A stretch of DNA of 64,000 nucleotides from a virus (IMGVR_UViG_3300034073_005389:186001-250000); one strand, 5' to 3'. Shown: positions 43,337-52,675, counted from the first letter of the stretch. The notes: generated from the sequence alone by a model not told the origin. Made by a program: numbers and translations.

Positions 43337-44457
43337 GGTATTAAATCCTGAGGCTCTATCCCGTAAGATATATATCGTACTTTACGACCTGTATTGACTT
43401 CTATTATATTAATAAATACTTGTAAGTCACTTGTTTTTTTACTATCTTTCCATCCCTGAATTTTATTCATAATAGGATTGCTGTAAAAAAAATCTTTGGG
43501 GCAAGAAATAGGATCTTGATATGAAGTGCATACTGGAACTTCTTCCATTCCTTCTAAAATATCAAATTTTGATATAATCAAATCAGTAATCCCGCCACGA
43601 TCACAAGCATATTGTAATGCTGGCAAATCTAGCCAGCCTACTCGACGAGGTCTGCCAGTAGTAGCCCCATACTCTTTCCCACGCTCTCTTAATTCTTCTG
43701 CCTCTTTACCAAATATTTCTGTAGGAAATGGTCCTTCACCTACTCTGGTAAGATAGCATTTTGCTACACCATATACTTTATCTAAATTCAGATATCCAAA
43801 TCCACTTGCAATGATCCCAGCAACAGTAGACTCGCCACAGCTTACAAATGGATATGTCCCATGATTAATATCTAGCAGAATACCTTGAGCGCCTTCAAAC
43901 AAAATATCATCAGCTAAAAATTGTTTTTTTAACTGATAAGAAGAACAAAGATGAACGCCTAGTTTTTCTAACTCTTGCAAATAAGAGTTGCATGATGAGT
44001 GAAAATATTCGCCAGAAACCAGATCCCTAATTCTATGACCAGAACGAGATATTTTATCTTTATAAGCAGGACCAATGCCACGGTTAGTAGAACCAATATG
44101 ACCATTGGATGATTTATCTTCTTCTTGATGCTCAGGTAAAACTAAAAAAGCATCTAAATCAAGATAAACTCTGCTTGGCAATGCAGAATCAATATCCGCT
44201 AATTGACTTACTTCTTTTAAAAGCTGTTTTAGGTCAATTACCATTCCAGACCCAAGAAATGCTTTAGGTCTAGGAGACCTCCAATCAAAAGAAGGTAATA
44301 GGTTATGAACATATTTTTTACCATCTCGGTAAATAGTATGTCCTGCATTAGCTCCTCCGCCAAATCTGACTATCCAGTCATAGTTAGGAGAGAAGTCATG
44401 AGTTACACGACCTTTTGACTCATCTCCTGCCTGTGCACCTAAAACAGCTATTTTCAT
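43318..44457 (-). CDS. purA: Adenylosuccinate synthetase
   Basis: 379 residues (bacterial PurA about 430). GDESKG at 11-16 replaces GDEGKG but keeps Asp12, the catalytic base. GGANAGHT holds catalytic His40; STNRGIGPAY, LFEGAQGILLDI, YGATTGRPRRVGW (aspartate-binding) and ISKFDILEG (GTP base) are present. IMP plus Asp plus GTP give adenylosuccinate. Phage PurZ enzymes for 2-aminoadenine DNA lose that Asp, so this looks like PurA. The Gly-to-Ser change in the P-loop is unusual. Confidence 0.9.
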   Translation of the reverse strand: MKIAVLGAQAGDESKGRVTHDFSPNYDWIVRFGGGANAGHTIYRDGKKYVHNLLPSFDWRSPRPKAFLGSGMVIDLKQLLKEVSQLADIDSALPSRVYLDLDAFLVLPEHQEEDKSSNGHIGSTNRGIGPAYKDKISRSGHRIRDLVSGEYFHSSCNSYLQELEKLGVHLCSSYQLKKQFLADDILFEGAQGILLDINHGTYPFVSCGESTVAGIIASGFGYLNLDKVYGVAKCYLTRVGEGPFPTEIFGKEAEELRERGKEYGATTGRPRRVGWLDLPALQYACDRGGITDLIISKFDILEGMEEVPVCTSYQDPISCPKDFFYSNPIMNKIQGWKDSKKTSDLQVFINIIEVNTGRKVRYISYGIEPQDLIPWKRLL

Positions 44458-44458
44458 A

Positions 44459-46576
44459 TTATCCTTTGTCTACTAAATTAATATAATTAATAATGTCGTG
44501 AACAGAACTATAATCTATAGATCCAACATGCTTAAGCATTAAATATTTTTCTTTGATTTTCTCATTAAGCAATTCAATATTGTTTTCTGGGTGATTATTG
44601 ATATAACCCTCCATATCAAAATGATAATCTGGATGAAGTAATGAGTGTAAATTCAATACCTCTCTTTTATTATAGTAAAGATTATAAATCTTTTGCTCTA
44701 AAAGTAATTTCTTTGCAAAAGCAGAATCCTTATCATTAATTAAGGTAACAAGCTCATCAGTATATCGAATCAAAGATTGGTTAATCTTGCGAACATTGTG
44801 ACATGCATGCATTAATTCATCAAAATTTAATGATGAATCTTCATATACTTTTTCTTCTAAAAACTCCTCTAAAGTATCTGCGTCGCTGAAGTACTCATCT
44901 ACTTTAGAATCTGAAACAGACATATCTACACAATAAAGAGAATAATCTTTAATATGAGATAAATAATTTCCAAGAATATTAACATTAATAGGTCTGTCAT
45001 TTAAACAAATGACTTTATCATTCGTGTAAGAATCTTTTTTAATTCTACAAATAATTTTCTTATTAGAATCTTCCTCTACAAAATTAGCAGGAACTTGCCT
45101 AATACCAGCCCTATATTCTGAAGTGCTTGAAGTAAAGTACTTGTAGATGATAAGTCTAGAAGCTCCAGATTTACTAGATTTTCTAGTAGAAACATTTACA
45201 ATTTTAGATAAAGGAATTGGTTGCATTTCCTTTAGATTGTAATTTGAATTAAGAAAATCTAGTGTGCATTTACCTTCGCCGGTATGAGGGAAAATAATTT
45301 GAACACTTTTTACTGATCGATTTGCGTCAAAAAACTTCTTTAAGTGTCTAGAAGAAATCTCTTTTACATCTAAATCATTAACCATTAATACTGAGTTATC
45401 AGTAAAGCTAACATACTTAGTAAAGTATCTAGAAATTCTAGTAGAATCAGAAGATCTATAATGGCTAGAGACTCCTTTAGTAAAATGTATTACCTGACAA
45501 TCAAGCTGCAACCTATAATTATTATTTAATTCGCAATTATTCCAAAGAGTTTTAGGAAAGAAATTTGAGTTAGTAAAAACTCTACTAACTAATTTATGAA
45601 AAATAATATTAGCTTCCCATAAATTAACTGCATTTTTAATTTTAGAAGAAATTACTTTATGAACTTCATCGGTAAAAGAAGCCATAGCATCTTTTACTTT
45701 TTGCTTTGTGGGCGCATCAAAATAAATCTGCTCACGGTTTGCAGATAAGCTGAGTTCACCAATCCCAAATGTTAAAAATACATCTTCTCTGCAATTTTGA
45801 ACTAAATTAAAAGAAGGAGAATCTCTTAAATATTCTGAAGGAATGGGATATTCAATCCCATCAATAACTGCTTTTACGCCTCTATTGTATCCAGAAATTG
45901 GACTAATTTGCCAATTAGTCCCAGATAGAATAGGCGCAATATCTTTATAATTTAATTCAGAATTATTAGGAAGACCTTTAATAATAGGTTTTACTTCCCA
46001 ATGTCTGGTAGCGAATTCAATTGCTTCAGCGAATTGCCGATAATCATATTGCTTGATTGGTACAACTACTTCTGTACCATTTGGTTCGTCAGTAACATTT
46101 TCTGATAAAAGAGAAATTTTTCCAATTTTTGTCTCATCAATAAAACAAACATAATTATATTGTTTGCCCTGATAATTAGTAATAATATTGAAACTATCAC
46201 TATAAGCAAATGGAGTTTTAGCACCTAAACCAAATCCACCTGTCTGAGCGTTATCATTACGCTTAGTAGATGCGGCATATTTGATAAAAATATTAGAAAT
46301 GCGCTCAGGACTAATACCTGGTCCAAAATCTTTGATTTTTAAGAAAGATTCTACGCTATTTGGAAGATAAATATGAATTGGCTTTTCTGGAGTACCAACT
46401 TCTCGATGCGCATCTCTGGCATTACAAGACACTTCTCGGCAAATAGCAGAGATAGGGTCAGAGTACATTTTATTGCGAAGAATATCAAAAATCATTCCCT
46501 GATTTTCAATAGAAAAATACTGCTCTTCTAAATGAAGAGGTGCTGCTGGACTAGAAGATACATCATTTAGTTTCAT
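44459..46576 (-). CDS. rIIA-like protein (GHKL ATPase)
   Basis: 705 residues. The N-terminal ~200 residues are a GHKL ATP-binding domain: AICREVSCNARDAHRE (N box), IKDFGPGIS (G1) and GGFGLGAKTPFAYSD (lid). The layout matches phage rIIA-like proteins, implicated in superinfection and lysis control. No rIIB gene is seen. AGGAA lies 10 bases before the ATG. Confidence 0.8.
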   Translation of the reverse strand: MKLNDVSSSPAAPLHLEEQYFSIENQGMIFDILRNKMYSDPISAICREVSCNARDAHREVGTPEKPIHIYLPNSVESFLKIKDFGPGISPERISNIFIKYAASTKRNDNAQTGGFGLGAKTPFAYSDSFNIITNYQGKQYNYVCFIDETKIGKISLLSENVTDEPNGTEVVVPIKQYDYRQFAEAIEFATRHWEVKPIIKGLPNNSELNYKDIAPILSGTNWQISPISGYNRGVKAVIDGIEYPIPSEYLRDSPSFNLVQNCREDVFLTFGIGELSLSANREQIYFDAPTKQKVKDAMASFTDEVHKVISSKIKNAVNLWEANIIFHKLVSRVFTNSNFFPKTLWNNCELNNNYRLQLDCQVIHFTKGVSSHYRSSDSTRISRYFTKYVSFTDNSVLMVNDLDVKEISSRHLKKFFDANRSVKSVQIIFPHTGEGKCTLDFLNSNYNLKEMQPIPLSKIVNVSTRKSSKSGASRLIIYKYFTSSTSEYRAGIRQVPANFVEEDSNKKIICRIKKDSYTNDKVICLNDRPINVNILGNYLSHIKDYSLYCVDMSVSDSKVDEYFSDADTLEEFLEEKVYEDSSLNFDELMHACHNVRKINQSLIRYTDELVTLINDKDSAFAKKLLLEQKIYNLYYNKREVLNLHSLLHPDYHFDMEGYINNHPENNIELLNEKIKEKYLMLKHVGSIDYSSVHDIINYINLVDKG

Positions 46577-46598
46577 AGATTAAATTCCTCAAATAATC

Positions 46599-46613
46599 AG
46601 CGCACTGTGCGCT
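46599..46613. repeat. Inverted repeat between the rIIA-like promoter and ATG
   Basis: AGCGCAC-T-GTGCGCT, a 7-bp inverted repeat around a single base, between the promoter and the ATG. Possible operator or leader hairpin; unusually GC-rich for the surroundings. Confidence 0.55.
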
Positions 46614-46624
46614 CAGGTAGTAAT

Positions 46625-46652
46625 AGTATATTATTTATAAAATAAAAGTCAA
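46625..46652 (-). promoter_or_regulatory. Promoter of the rIIA-like gene
   Basis: TTGACT (46652-46647), 16-bp spacer, TATACT (46630-46625). A 20-bp perfect palindrome (46657-46676) lies just upstream of the -35. Confidence 0.65.
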
Positions 46653-46656
46653 CCCT

Positions 46657-46676
46657 CTGCTATTTTAAAATAGCAG
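46657..46676 (-). terminator. Palindrome, likely 3' hairpin of the MoxR-VWA transcript
   Basis: CTGCTATTTT joined to AAAATAGCAG, extended by CCC/GGG after one mismatch. A T-rich stretch follows on the minus strand. It may end the upstream message while touching the next -35. Confidence 0.55.
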
Positions 46677-46686
46677 GGGGTTATTG

Positions 46687-46827
46687 TTAAAATTTACTGA
46701 ATGATAAATTTTAATGATTATGAATAGTCATCTTTTGATAAATGAAAAAACAAACTAACTTGCAAAACTATGTATACATATACCCATTGAAAAAATGTCA
46801 TAATTTAATTATGAAAAATTCATATAT
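46687..46827. other. Palindrome-rich gap after the VWA gene
   Basis: No ORF. Holds TTAAAATTTA with 8-base loop and TAAATTTTAA (46687-46714), TATGTATACATA (46769-46780), and CATAAT-TTA-ATTATG (46799-46813). Probably a structured 3' region or multiple protein-binding sites. Confidence 0.45.
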
Positions 46828-48489
46828 TTATCCTCTAAGTGAAAAGACTCTGCCAAAGGGGGCGACGAAATCTAATCCAGAGGTAATTAGCCAAATAGTA
46901 TCTACTCCTGGGTTTTTCATTTCTACTAAATCTGATTCTAGTAGATATCCATCAGTAATAATAATCAAAAAGTCACATCTGCCGATATTAGTTTCATAGT
47001 TACTGAAAAACTCAGCATATCTTGTTCCTCCTCTACCTAATATTTTTACTTTAGATAAGTTTTCCACATCACATTTTTTGATTTTAGTGGCTTTATCCCA
47101 ATAAATATTGCTATCAGCGGGAACAATTGTGCCCTCAGATCTTTCATCTAAAGACGCTAATTGTGATAGTCCAAAAGCAATATCGTCTTTACTCATAGAG
47201 CCTGACGTATCTAACAAGCATCCAAAATGAGCATAATAGTTTTTACGCTTTGGAACTAATAGTCCAGAAAACATAGGTCTGGTTTTAAACTTAGTCCAGT
47301 CATTTTTTCCATTACCGCTACGTGCTTTAAGAATTCTTGTCCTAATGATATCTTGCCAAGTAACTTTAGGTGCAGTAAGCATTCCTAACTCATCTTCTAG
47401 TCCAGCTGGTACAACTCCTGCCATTTTTTTAGCAGCTTCCATAGCGTCAGAAATGCGCTTTGCCAGCTTTTCTTCCGACTCTTCTGTATCCATGTGCTCA
47501 TCTACAGTGCCACCCAATCCAAACACATCTACTCCTCCACCACAATGACCACATCCTTCTCCAGATTTATGGTTATTGCAATTACATGGCTTACCATCTC
47601 CGTGGTCATGTGATGAATTTTGATCACCTTGAGCTTGCTGATCATCTTGAGCTTGCTGATCATCTTGATTTTGCTGATCTGACTGATCAGGATTGTCTTT
47701 GCCAGATGACTTTTGGTCAGATTTGTTTTTATCTGATTTGTTTTTAGGATCGTAAACGCCTACTCTACCACACTCTGGGCATTTTGGCAATAAGCTATAC
47801 AAATAATCATAAATTTTCTCAGGTCTTTTCATATCTTCTTCCAAATCAGGATCTGCAAAGAAGAATGTAGCCTTTTTTTCACGACGCTCTAACTCTTGTT
47901 GTTCTTCTGGAGTTAGCTCTCGATCTTCATTTGGAGCAGGCAAAGAAACATTGCTTGGTTTATCTGCCGGATCTAAGTCTTCAAATCCTTTAATTTTTGC
48001 AAAAGGATTTTTAATCAATTCAGCATACTCAGACAATGTCATGAATCTGCCAAGATGATCTTTAAAATGCTTTTTAGCATCCATATTGCGCGCTTTAAAA
48101 TCATCCATAACAGTGCCATTTACAATATAATCTACGGCAATGTTCCAAAGTTTGGGCAACCTTGAACCACGACGCTGGGGATGCATATATAAAGCATGCC
48201 AAGCTTCATGACCACAAATAATTCTTAGACCAATTTTAGTTTGCTTTAACACAAACTTAGGATTCCAATAGAATCTTTTACCATCAGTAGCTGCTGTTGG
48301 AATACTAAGAGTACAAATATGTTCTACAGGATAGAGCAAGGAGAAAATCAAAGGATCTCCTCCCATTCCGGTTCCCACATGACGATTATCGTACTTTACT
48401 CCTAAGTCTAGGAAAACTTGCGAAAGTTTCTCCTCTGCTTGCATTACTAAACTAGGGCTAATTGTTCCCATTACTTTGGTAAATTTCAT
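46828..48489 (-). CDS. VWA-domain protein with HEXXH metallopeptidase-like N-terminus (DUF2201-like)
   Basis: 553 residues. HEAWH (94-98) in the N-terminal domain is an HEXXH zinc motif. A low-complexity middle (DQQAQ repeats, then a Cys/His-rich stretch) precedes a VWA domain with complete MIDAS: DTSGSMS, GGT and TDG. It pairs with the MoxR ATPase directly upstream (22 bases); such pairs act as chaperone-like remodelling machines. Peptidase activity is not shown. Confidence 0.8.
   Translation of the reverse strand: MKFTKVMGTISPSLVMQAEEKLSQVFLDLGVKYDNRHVGTGMGGDPLIFSLLYPVEHICTLSIPTAATDGKRFYWNPKFVLKQTKIGLRIICGHEAWHALYMHPQRRGSRLPKLWNIAVDYIVNGTVMDDFKARNMDAKKHFKDHLGRFMTLSEYAELIKNPFAKIKGFEDLDPADKPSNVSLPAPNEDRELTPEEQQELERREKKATFFFADPDLEEDMKRPEKIYDYLYSLLPKCPECGRVGVYDPKNKSDKNKSDQKSSGKDNPDQSDQQNQDDQQAQDDQQAQGDQNSSHDHGDGKPCNCNNHKSGEGCGHCGGGVDVFGLGGTVDEHMDTEESEEKLAKRISDAMEAAKKMAGVVPAGLEDELGMLTAPKVTWQDIIRTRILKARSGNGKNDWTKFKTRPMFSGLLVPKRKNYYAHFGCLLDTSGSMSKDDIAFGLSQLASLDERSEGTIVPADSNIYWDKATKIKKCDVENLSKVKILGRGGTRYAEFFSNYETNIGRCDFLIIITDGYLLESDLVEMKNPGVDTIWLITSGLDFVAPFGRVFSLRG
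47629..47690 (-). repeat. 18-bp coding repeat (DDQQAQ)
   Basis: Three imperfect units of gatcatcttgagcttgct inside the VWA gene linker, encoding DDQQAQ. A coding repeat that may vary in copy number. Confidence 0.6.
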
Positions 48490-48511
48490 TTAATTCTCCG
48501 AAATTTATATA

Positions 48512-49639
48512 TCACTTACCAACAACTTGCTCTTTGATTTTATTAAGAAGAGGCTCCCATTCTGGTTGCTCATCCAAATCAAACCTAATAATACGATCTA
48601 GCTGAATCTGGCTGCGTACCGCTACCAATACCGTTTCATAAGAAACTTTTTGTAAGAAGTTTCCTACGTGCTTGACAGACGCTGGAACCTTACCTTCTTT
48701 AGAATTATCAAGCTGTGTAGCAAGTCTGGCACAAGTAATCATACATGCCACTAGTTTCTTGGTAGGCTCTAATGCATTATATTTAGAGGTCACATCTTTG
48801 CCATCAAACACTTCTTCAATCATAGGAAGAAGCTGTTGATAATGCTCATAGTAATTGCTATACTTGATGCCAGCATCTTTACCAATACAGCCACATACTT
48901 TGCGGTTAAGTAGTCCGTAATTCCAGTTAAGAGACTCGCCTTTGTACAAAATCTCAGACGCACGCGCCCACCCACGTGGGGATGGATCGGCATATCGATC
49001 TTCTGGATCAACTGCACCAAACAAATCTTTTGGATGGTCTTGAATATAAGCAGTGATAGAGGGATGAATATGACCTGTTTTACCAGCCCATTCTAGCCAA
49101 GAAGAAGCATCAGCCTCTACTAGATACTTTTCAGCACGGTCTAGTAGTGGTAAGCTGGGACGAGCACCACCTTCTGAAATCAAGTTGCCAGTCATGATAA
49201 TAGCTTTGAGATTAGGCAATTGTCTACCGTTAATAGACTTGAATTGAGTAAACTCAAGAAGCGGAGCCCAAAGGCTTGGATCAGCTTTATCTACTTCGTC
49301 GAGTAGAGCAACAACGCCTTTCTTTCCTTCAAGCATTGGTTCATAAAATTGAGGAAGAAGAAAATCTACAAACTTTTGTTTTTGAGAGGCTGCCATGATA
49401 TTTGGATAGCCGCCCATATCAACTCTTTCTAGAACTGAAAGATTGATGTATACTTCATGCATTCCGGCTTTCTTAATTTCTTGCTTAGAAATCTCAGTCT
49501 TACCACTGCCTCGACGACCAAAAATAGCTACGTTGCTGCCAACTTGAATTGAAGCAGCGATATGCTCCGATAAATCTTTTGTATTTAGTTTCTCAAGATT
49601 AAAATCAGAAGTCGCCATTGTGTGCTGTTGTGTTGCCAT
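48512..49639 (-). CDS. MoxR-family AAA+ ATPase
   Basis: 375 residues. Walker A FGRRGSGKTE (about 40-49), Walker B VVALLDEVDKADP, sensor-1 IIMTGNL and an arginine-finger-containing RPSLPLLDRAEKY stretch fit MoxR. It should energise the neighbouring VWA protein. A start at the eighth codon (ATG 49618) is also possible. Confidence 0.85.
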   Translation of the reverse strand: MATQQHTMATSDFNLEKLNTKDLSEHIAASIQVGSNVAIFGRRGSGKTEISKQEIKKAGMHEVYINLSVLERVDMGGYPNIMAASQKQKFVDFLLPQFYEPMLEGKKGVVALLDEVDKADPSLWAPLLEFTQFKSINGRQLPNLKAIIMTGNLISEGGARPSLPLLDRAEKYLVEADASSWLEWAGKTGHIHPSITAYIQDHPKDLFGAVDPEDRYADPSPRGWARASEILYKGESLNWNYGLLNRKVCGCIGKDAGIKYSNYYEHYQQLLPMIEEVFDGKDVTSKYNALEPTKKLVACMITCARLATQLDNSKEGKVPASVKHVGNFLQKVSYETVLVAVRSQIQLDRIIRFDLDEQPEWEPLLNKIKEQVVGK

Positions 49640-49677
49640 TTTATCTATCTTACTCCATGTAGGGGGTTGATGCGCCT

Positions 49678-49705
49678 AATATCATTCTTATAAATTGGGT
49701 GTCAA
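49678..49705 (-). promoter_or_regulatory. Promoter of the MoxR-VWA operon
   Basis: TTGACA (49705-49700), 16-bp spacer, GATATT (49683-49678), a weaker -10. GACAATTTT-A-AAAATTGTC (49712-49730) is upstream. Confidence 0.5.
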
Positions 49706-49728
49706 GAGGGAGACAATTTTAAAAATTG

Positions 49729-50085
49729 TCACGAAAATAATAAATAAGTGCTCAGCCTGTCGGCTAGCTCCTTCTTATTTTTAAAATTAATTTCAAATTC
49801 TGGGATCCAAACACGAGTTGGATCCAACTCGTCATTGCTTATTTTTTGTAATCCAAAAGACTGAACTTCTAATAAGTGCAAAATTTGCACGTTTTGGCAA
49901 GTAAAAACTATACTAAATAATTCTTCATTGACAAAAATGAATTCAAATTTTTCATTGCAACTTTGGCAAACATAATTTTCTGTTACAGTATTATTGTTGC
50001 CCCAAGAGGCGATATCTACATAAGAATTACAATACAAACAACTAGGATTGGTAAAATCAAAAATATTATAAATATTTTTTATCAT
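49729..50085 (-). CDS. CxxC...LPxINL paralogue family, member 2
   Basis: 118 residues. CLYC and CQSC pairs, then WIPEFEINFKNKKELADRLSTYL at the end. The shortest member; the C-terminal pattern is that of the genes at 20470, 51044 and 54416. Confidence 0.6.
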   Translation of the reverse strand: MIKNIYNIFDFTNPSCLYCNSYVDIASWGNNNTVTENYVCQSCNEKFEFIFVNEELFSIVFTCQNVQILHLLEVQSFGLQKISNDELDPTRVWIPEFEINFKNKKELADRLSTYLLFS

Positions 50086-50399
50086 TAATTGATTAATTGG
50101 TGCAAGTCTTCAGGATCTTCTTCAAGAACTAAGGTGTTGTTTTTATATTTTTCTAAAATAGAAGCATGTACCTCCCAAGGGTCATTTCTATATGATAATT
50201 TACCGGCAGTCCATTGAATTCTAAGAATTAATGATTGTGGACAATTTAAATCTTCTAGCGCAGAACACAAAAACAATCCAGCCCTACACACTTCGCGTAT
50301 TGTAGGGTTTTTCTTGATAAGATCGTCAATATACGGATCGTTATCAATATTATGATCATATTCAGAAAGTTGTTCAAAAGTAACATACTTGTTATACAT
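50085..50399 (-). CDS. Hypothetical protein
   Basis: 104 residues, acidic, helical, not recognised. It overlaps the next gene by one base (stop/start), so they are coupled. AAGGTG is upstream of its ATG. Confidence 0.5.
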   Translation of the reverse strand: MYNKYVTFEQLSEYDHNIDNDPYIDDLIKKNPTIREVCRAGLFLCSALEDLNCPQSLILRIQWTAGKLSYRNDPWEVHASILEKYKNNTLVLEEDPEDLHQLIN

Positions 50400-50456
50400 A
50401 ATTCACCTTTTATAAAAATCTATTAAAAATAACGTATTAAAATATACGGAGTATAT

Positions 50457-50822
50457 ATGTCAAAAAATATTGATGATATCTTATTATTAACTGACACTTT
50501 TATTTCACAGGCTGAAAAAGAATTATTCAAGACAGCCAAGAAAGTTAAAAAAGAATCAGATCCTGAAGCAGGAGTCAGAAATCGTGGTAAATGCGTATTT
50601 CCTGCTGAGCATCCCAAAGTAAAGGATGATGAAGATCATTTTCCAATTAATACTGCCGCTCAAGCTCGGAATGCTTTAGCTAGAGTTAACCAAGTCAGCA
50701 AAGCACCTTCTTGGTTTAAAGGTACTGTTCAAGAAATGGTCAATGCTGTAGTTAGAGCAGTTAAAAAAGAATATCCTAGCATAGAAGTATCAAAACAAGC
50801 TAAGAAGCCTGGCAAAGATTGA
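50457..50822 (+). CDS. DUF6582-like small protein
   Basis: 121 residues. After an N-terminal helix come GKCVFPAEHPKVKDDEDHFPIN, AAQARNALARVNQVSKAPSW and VVRAVKKEYPSIEVS, a pattern found in small phage proteins (DUF6582-like). CGGAG precedes the ATG. The only plus-strand gene in the right half. Confidence 0.55.
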   Translation: MSKNIDDILLLTDTFISQAEKELFKTAKKVKKESDPEAGVRNRGKCVFPAEHPKVKDDEDHFPINTAAQARNALARVNQVSKAPSWFKGTVQEMVNAVVRAVKKEYPSIEVSKQAKKPGKD

Positions 50823-50831
50823 AACTATGCT

Positions 50832-51035
50832 TTACTCAAGCATAGTTTTGACTAAAACTCCATCTATATTAGATGGTATTGCATTTCTTACAGAATCATC
50901 CAGTCTTTTTACTGAAATGCCCACATAATATCTGTCATTATCTAAATAAACTCCACTAGTAGCATACCAAGAATAATTCGCTACTTTATTTTTTAGTTTT
51001 ACACGAGCTTGATTTGCGTCTTTGAAAGTAGTCAT
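50832..51035 (-). CDS. Small hypothetical protein
   Basis: About 67 residues, not recognised. The ATG at 51035 has GAGGAGA upstream; the ATG at 51047 would overlap the previous stop by 4 bases. Beta-rich (YSWYATSGVYLDNDRYYVGIS). Confidence 0.5.
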   Translation of the reverse strand: MTTFKDANQARVKLKNKVANYSWYATSGVYLDNDRYYVGISVKRLDDSVRNAIPSNIDGVLVKTMLE

Positions 51036-51043
51036 ATTTCTCC

Positions 51044-51667
51044 TCATTTAAGTAATAATATTGTGTTAATTTTATTAAGGATTTTTTGTTGATTAGAAAA
51101 ATCAAGATCTAATAAAGGAATAGTTATTTCTCTAGATCTTTTTTTAACCACTCTTTTCATCATTTCTACATTAGAAGCATACATCTTATTTTCTAAATGA
51201 TCTGCCACCAGACAATAACATTGTGTATTATTTTTTTCAATGAAAAAAGTTTCTCTTTCAATACCAATATTAGAAATAGTTAAGTATTCTTCTTTAGAGA
51301 TGCTTAAATCTAAGGTATTAGCACATGAGCCACACTGATCGCAATCTGCGTATAAATAAAAATATAAATTTAAATAATCACTACTAGGCAATGAGCTAGT
51401 TTGCTTTATCTCAGCTGAGGTGCTATTAAATCCAAATTTATTTGTATTACAATCAATAAGCCAAGTAGAATGATAAATTACTCCCTCAATATGTGATTGA
51501 AACTTAATCTCAAGCACATTTTTCTTTTTAAAGAAAGAAGAAGAATATAAATGAATCTGGAAATTTTCATCCAAAGAAACTGTTAAATCAATAGATCTAT
51601 TAGTGTCGCAAATTTGACATTTTGATAAATAATCCCATAATTTATTAATTGTTTCAAAATTTTTCAT
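51044..51667 (-). CDS. CxxC...LPxINL paralogue family, member 3
   Basis: 207 residues. CQIC, then CDQCGSC, and C-terminal IPLLDLDFSNQQKILNKIN. It is preceded by a promoter with TTGACA-16-TAAAGT. Zinc binding is likely; function unknown. Confidence 0.6.
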   Translation of the reverse strand: MKNFETINKLWDYLSKCQICDTNRSIDLTVSLDENFQIHLYSSSFFKKKNVLEIKFQSHIEGVIYHSTWLIDCNTNKFGFNSTSAEIKQTSSLPSSDYLNLYFYLYADCDQCGSCANTLDLSISKEEYLTISNIGIERETFFIEKNNTQCYCLVADHLENKMYASNVEMMKRVVKKRSREITIPLLDLDFSNQQKILNKINTILLLK

Positions 51668-51684
51668 ATCTACGACACCACTGT

Positions 51685-51712
51685 ACTTTATATTTTATAA
51701 AAAGACTGTCAA
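51685..51712 (-). promoter_or_regulatory. Promoter of paralogue member 3
   Basis: TTGACA (51712-51707), 16-bp spacer, TAAAGT (51690-51685). TAATTT-ATA-AAATTA lies upstream (51721-51735). Confidence 0.65.
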
Positions 51713-51737
51713 GAGCCTGATAATTTATAAAATTAAC

Positions 51738-52667
51738 TTAACTTAACTTAATATTAAAGTCTTTAACTGCTTTAAAAATTGCTAAGTTTTTCATCTTAAA
51801 CTCAAACTCTACATCAATTTCACCATTATTATTGCCATTTAATTGGCAATCTGGAATATAATGCACATAATCACTGTGTTTTCTGCGCTCTGTAAAAGAA
51901 CCATTTAACAAAGATGGATCTGTATTAGATAAATGAGTAATAGGCTTAACATCTCCCCAAGTTTTTTTAGCTAAAGCAAGCCCTTCATCCAGAGATAGAT
52001 TAGCATCATTAAAAGTATGATGATGTGAATCCCAGCAAATTGGGACGCCTGTTTCTTGGTATACCTGGTATAAATCTGTAACACTGTAACTTCTCTCATC
52101 ATTTTCTAATGTCAATCTATTTTTAGTAGAAGGACTTAACTTTTTGATACTATCAATTAATATTGAAGAATTTCCTTTGGCTCCTCCATGAATATTAATA
52201 GCATAATATGGAGTTATAGGCAATTCCATTTGATCAAAAATCCAAGCATGATAATCAAGCAATCGAAAAGAGGTATTAATTACATCTTGTTTATTAGATG
52301 ACAATACTACAAATTGGTCAGGATGAGACGTTAGTCTCATATTATTTTGCATGGCATATTTGCCAGTTTCTTTCAAAATATTTTTGACTGTTTGACAATT
52401 TCTTAGACTATCTGCAACAGAATCATACAATGGAAATAAATTGGAAGAAACTCGAAACAATTTAATTCCTTCTTGATTTACTCTTTTGATTATGTTAAAT
52501 AATCCAATAGCATTATTAATCCAGGTTTGTTCAATTTGCTTAGAAGAATATTTATTTTTTAGAAATTGACCATATTGTAAACCCGTTTCATCTACAATAT
52601 TAACAAACTCAGCCTGACCATTTCTTTTAAATTTAGATTCTAAATACTGACAGCAAAGTCCTAGCAT
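51738..52667 (-). CDS. uvsE: UV damage endonuclease (UvdE)
   Basis: 309 residues. FRVSSNLFPLYDS, TSHPDQFVVLSS, INIHGGAKG, LTLENDERSYS, ICWDSHHHTF and THLSNTDPSLL match the UvdE TIM barrel with its His/Glu/Asp metal ligands. It nicks 5' of UV photoproducts, starting an alternative excision repair. C-terminal codons hold three TTAAC direct repeats. Confidence 0.93.
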   Translation of the reverse strand: MLGLCCQYLESKFKRNGQAEFVNIVDETGLQYGQFLKNKYSSKQIEQTWINNAIGLFNIIKRVNQEGIKLFRVSSNLFPLYDSVADSLRNCQTVKNILKETGKYAMQNNMRLTSHPDQFVVLSSNKQDVINTSFRLLDYHAWIFDQMELPITPYYAINIHGGAKGNSSILIDSIKKLSPSTKNRLTLENDERSYSVTDLYQVYQETGVPICWDSHHHTFNDANLSLDEGLALAKKTWGDVKPITHLSNTDPSLLNGSFTERRKHSDYVHYIPDCQLNGNNNGEIDVEFEFKMKNLAIFKAVKDFNIKLS

Positions 52668-52675
52668 ATTTAATA

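Noticed and set aside
43318-44457. PurZ for 2-aminoadenine DNA
   Set aside because: PurZ enzymes replace the catalytic Asp of GDEGKG; here Asp12 is kept, and no DatZ or MazZ gene is seen nearby.
51735-51750. Three TTAAC units as iterons
   Set aside because: They fall in the last codons of uvsE and are too few and short.
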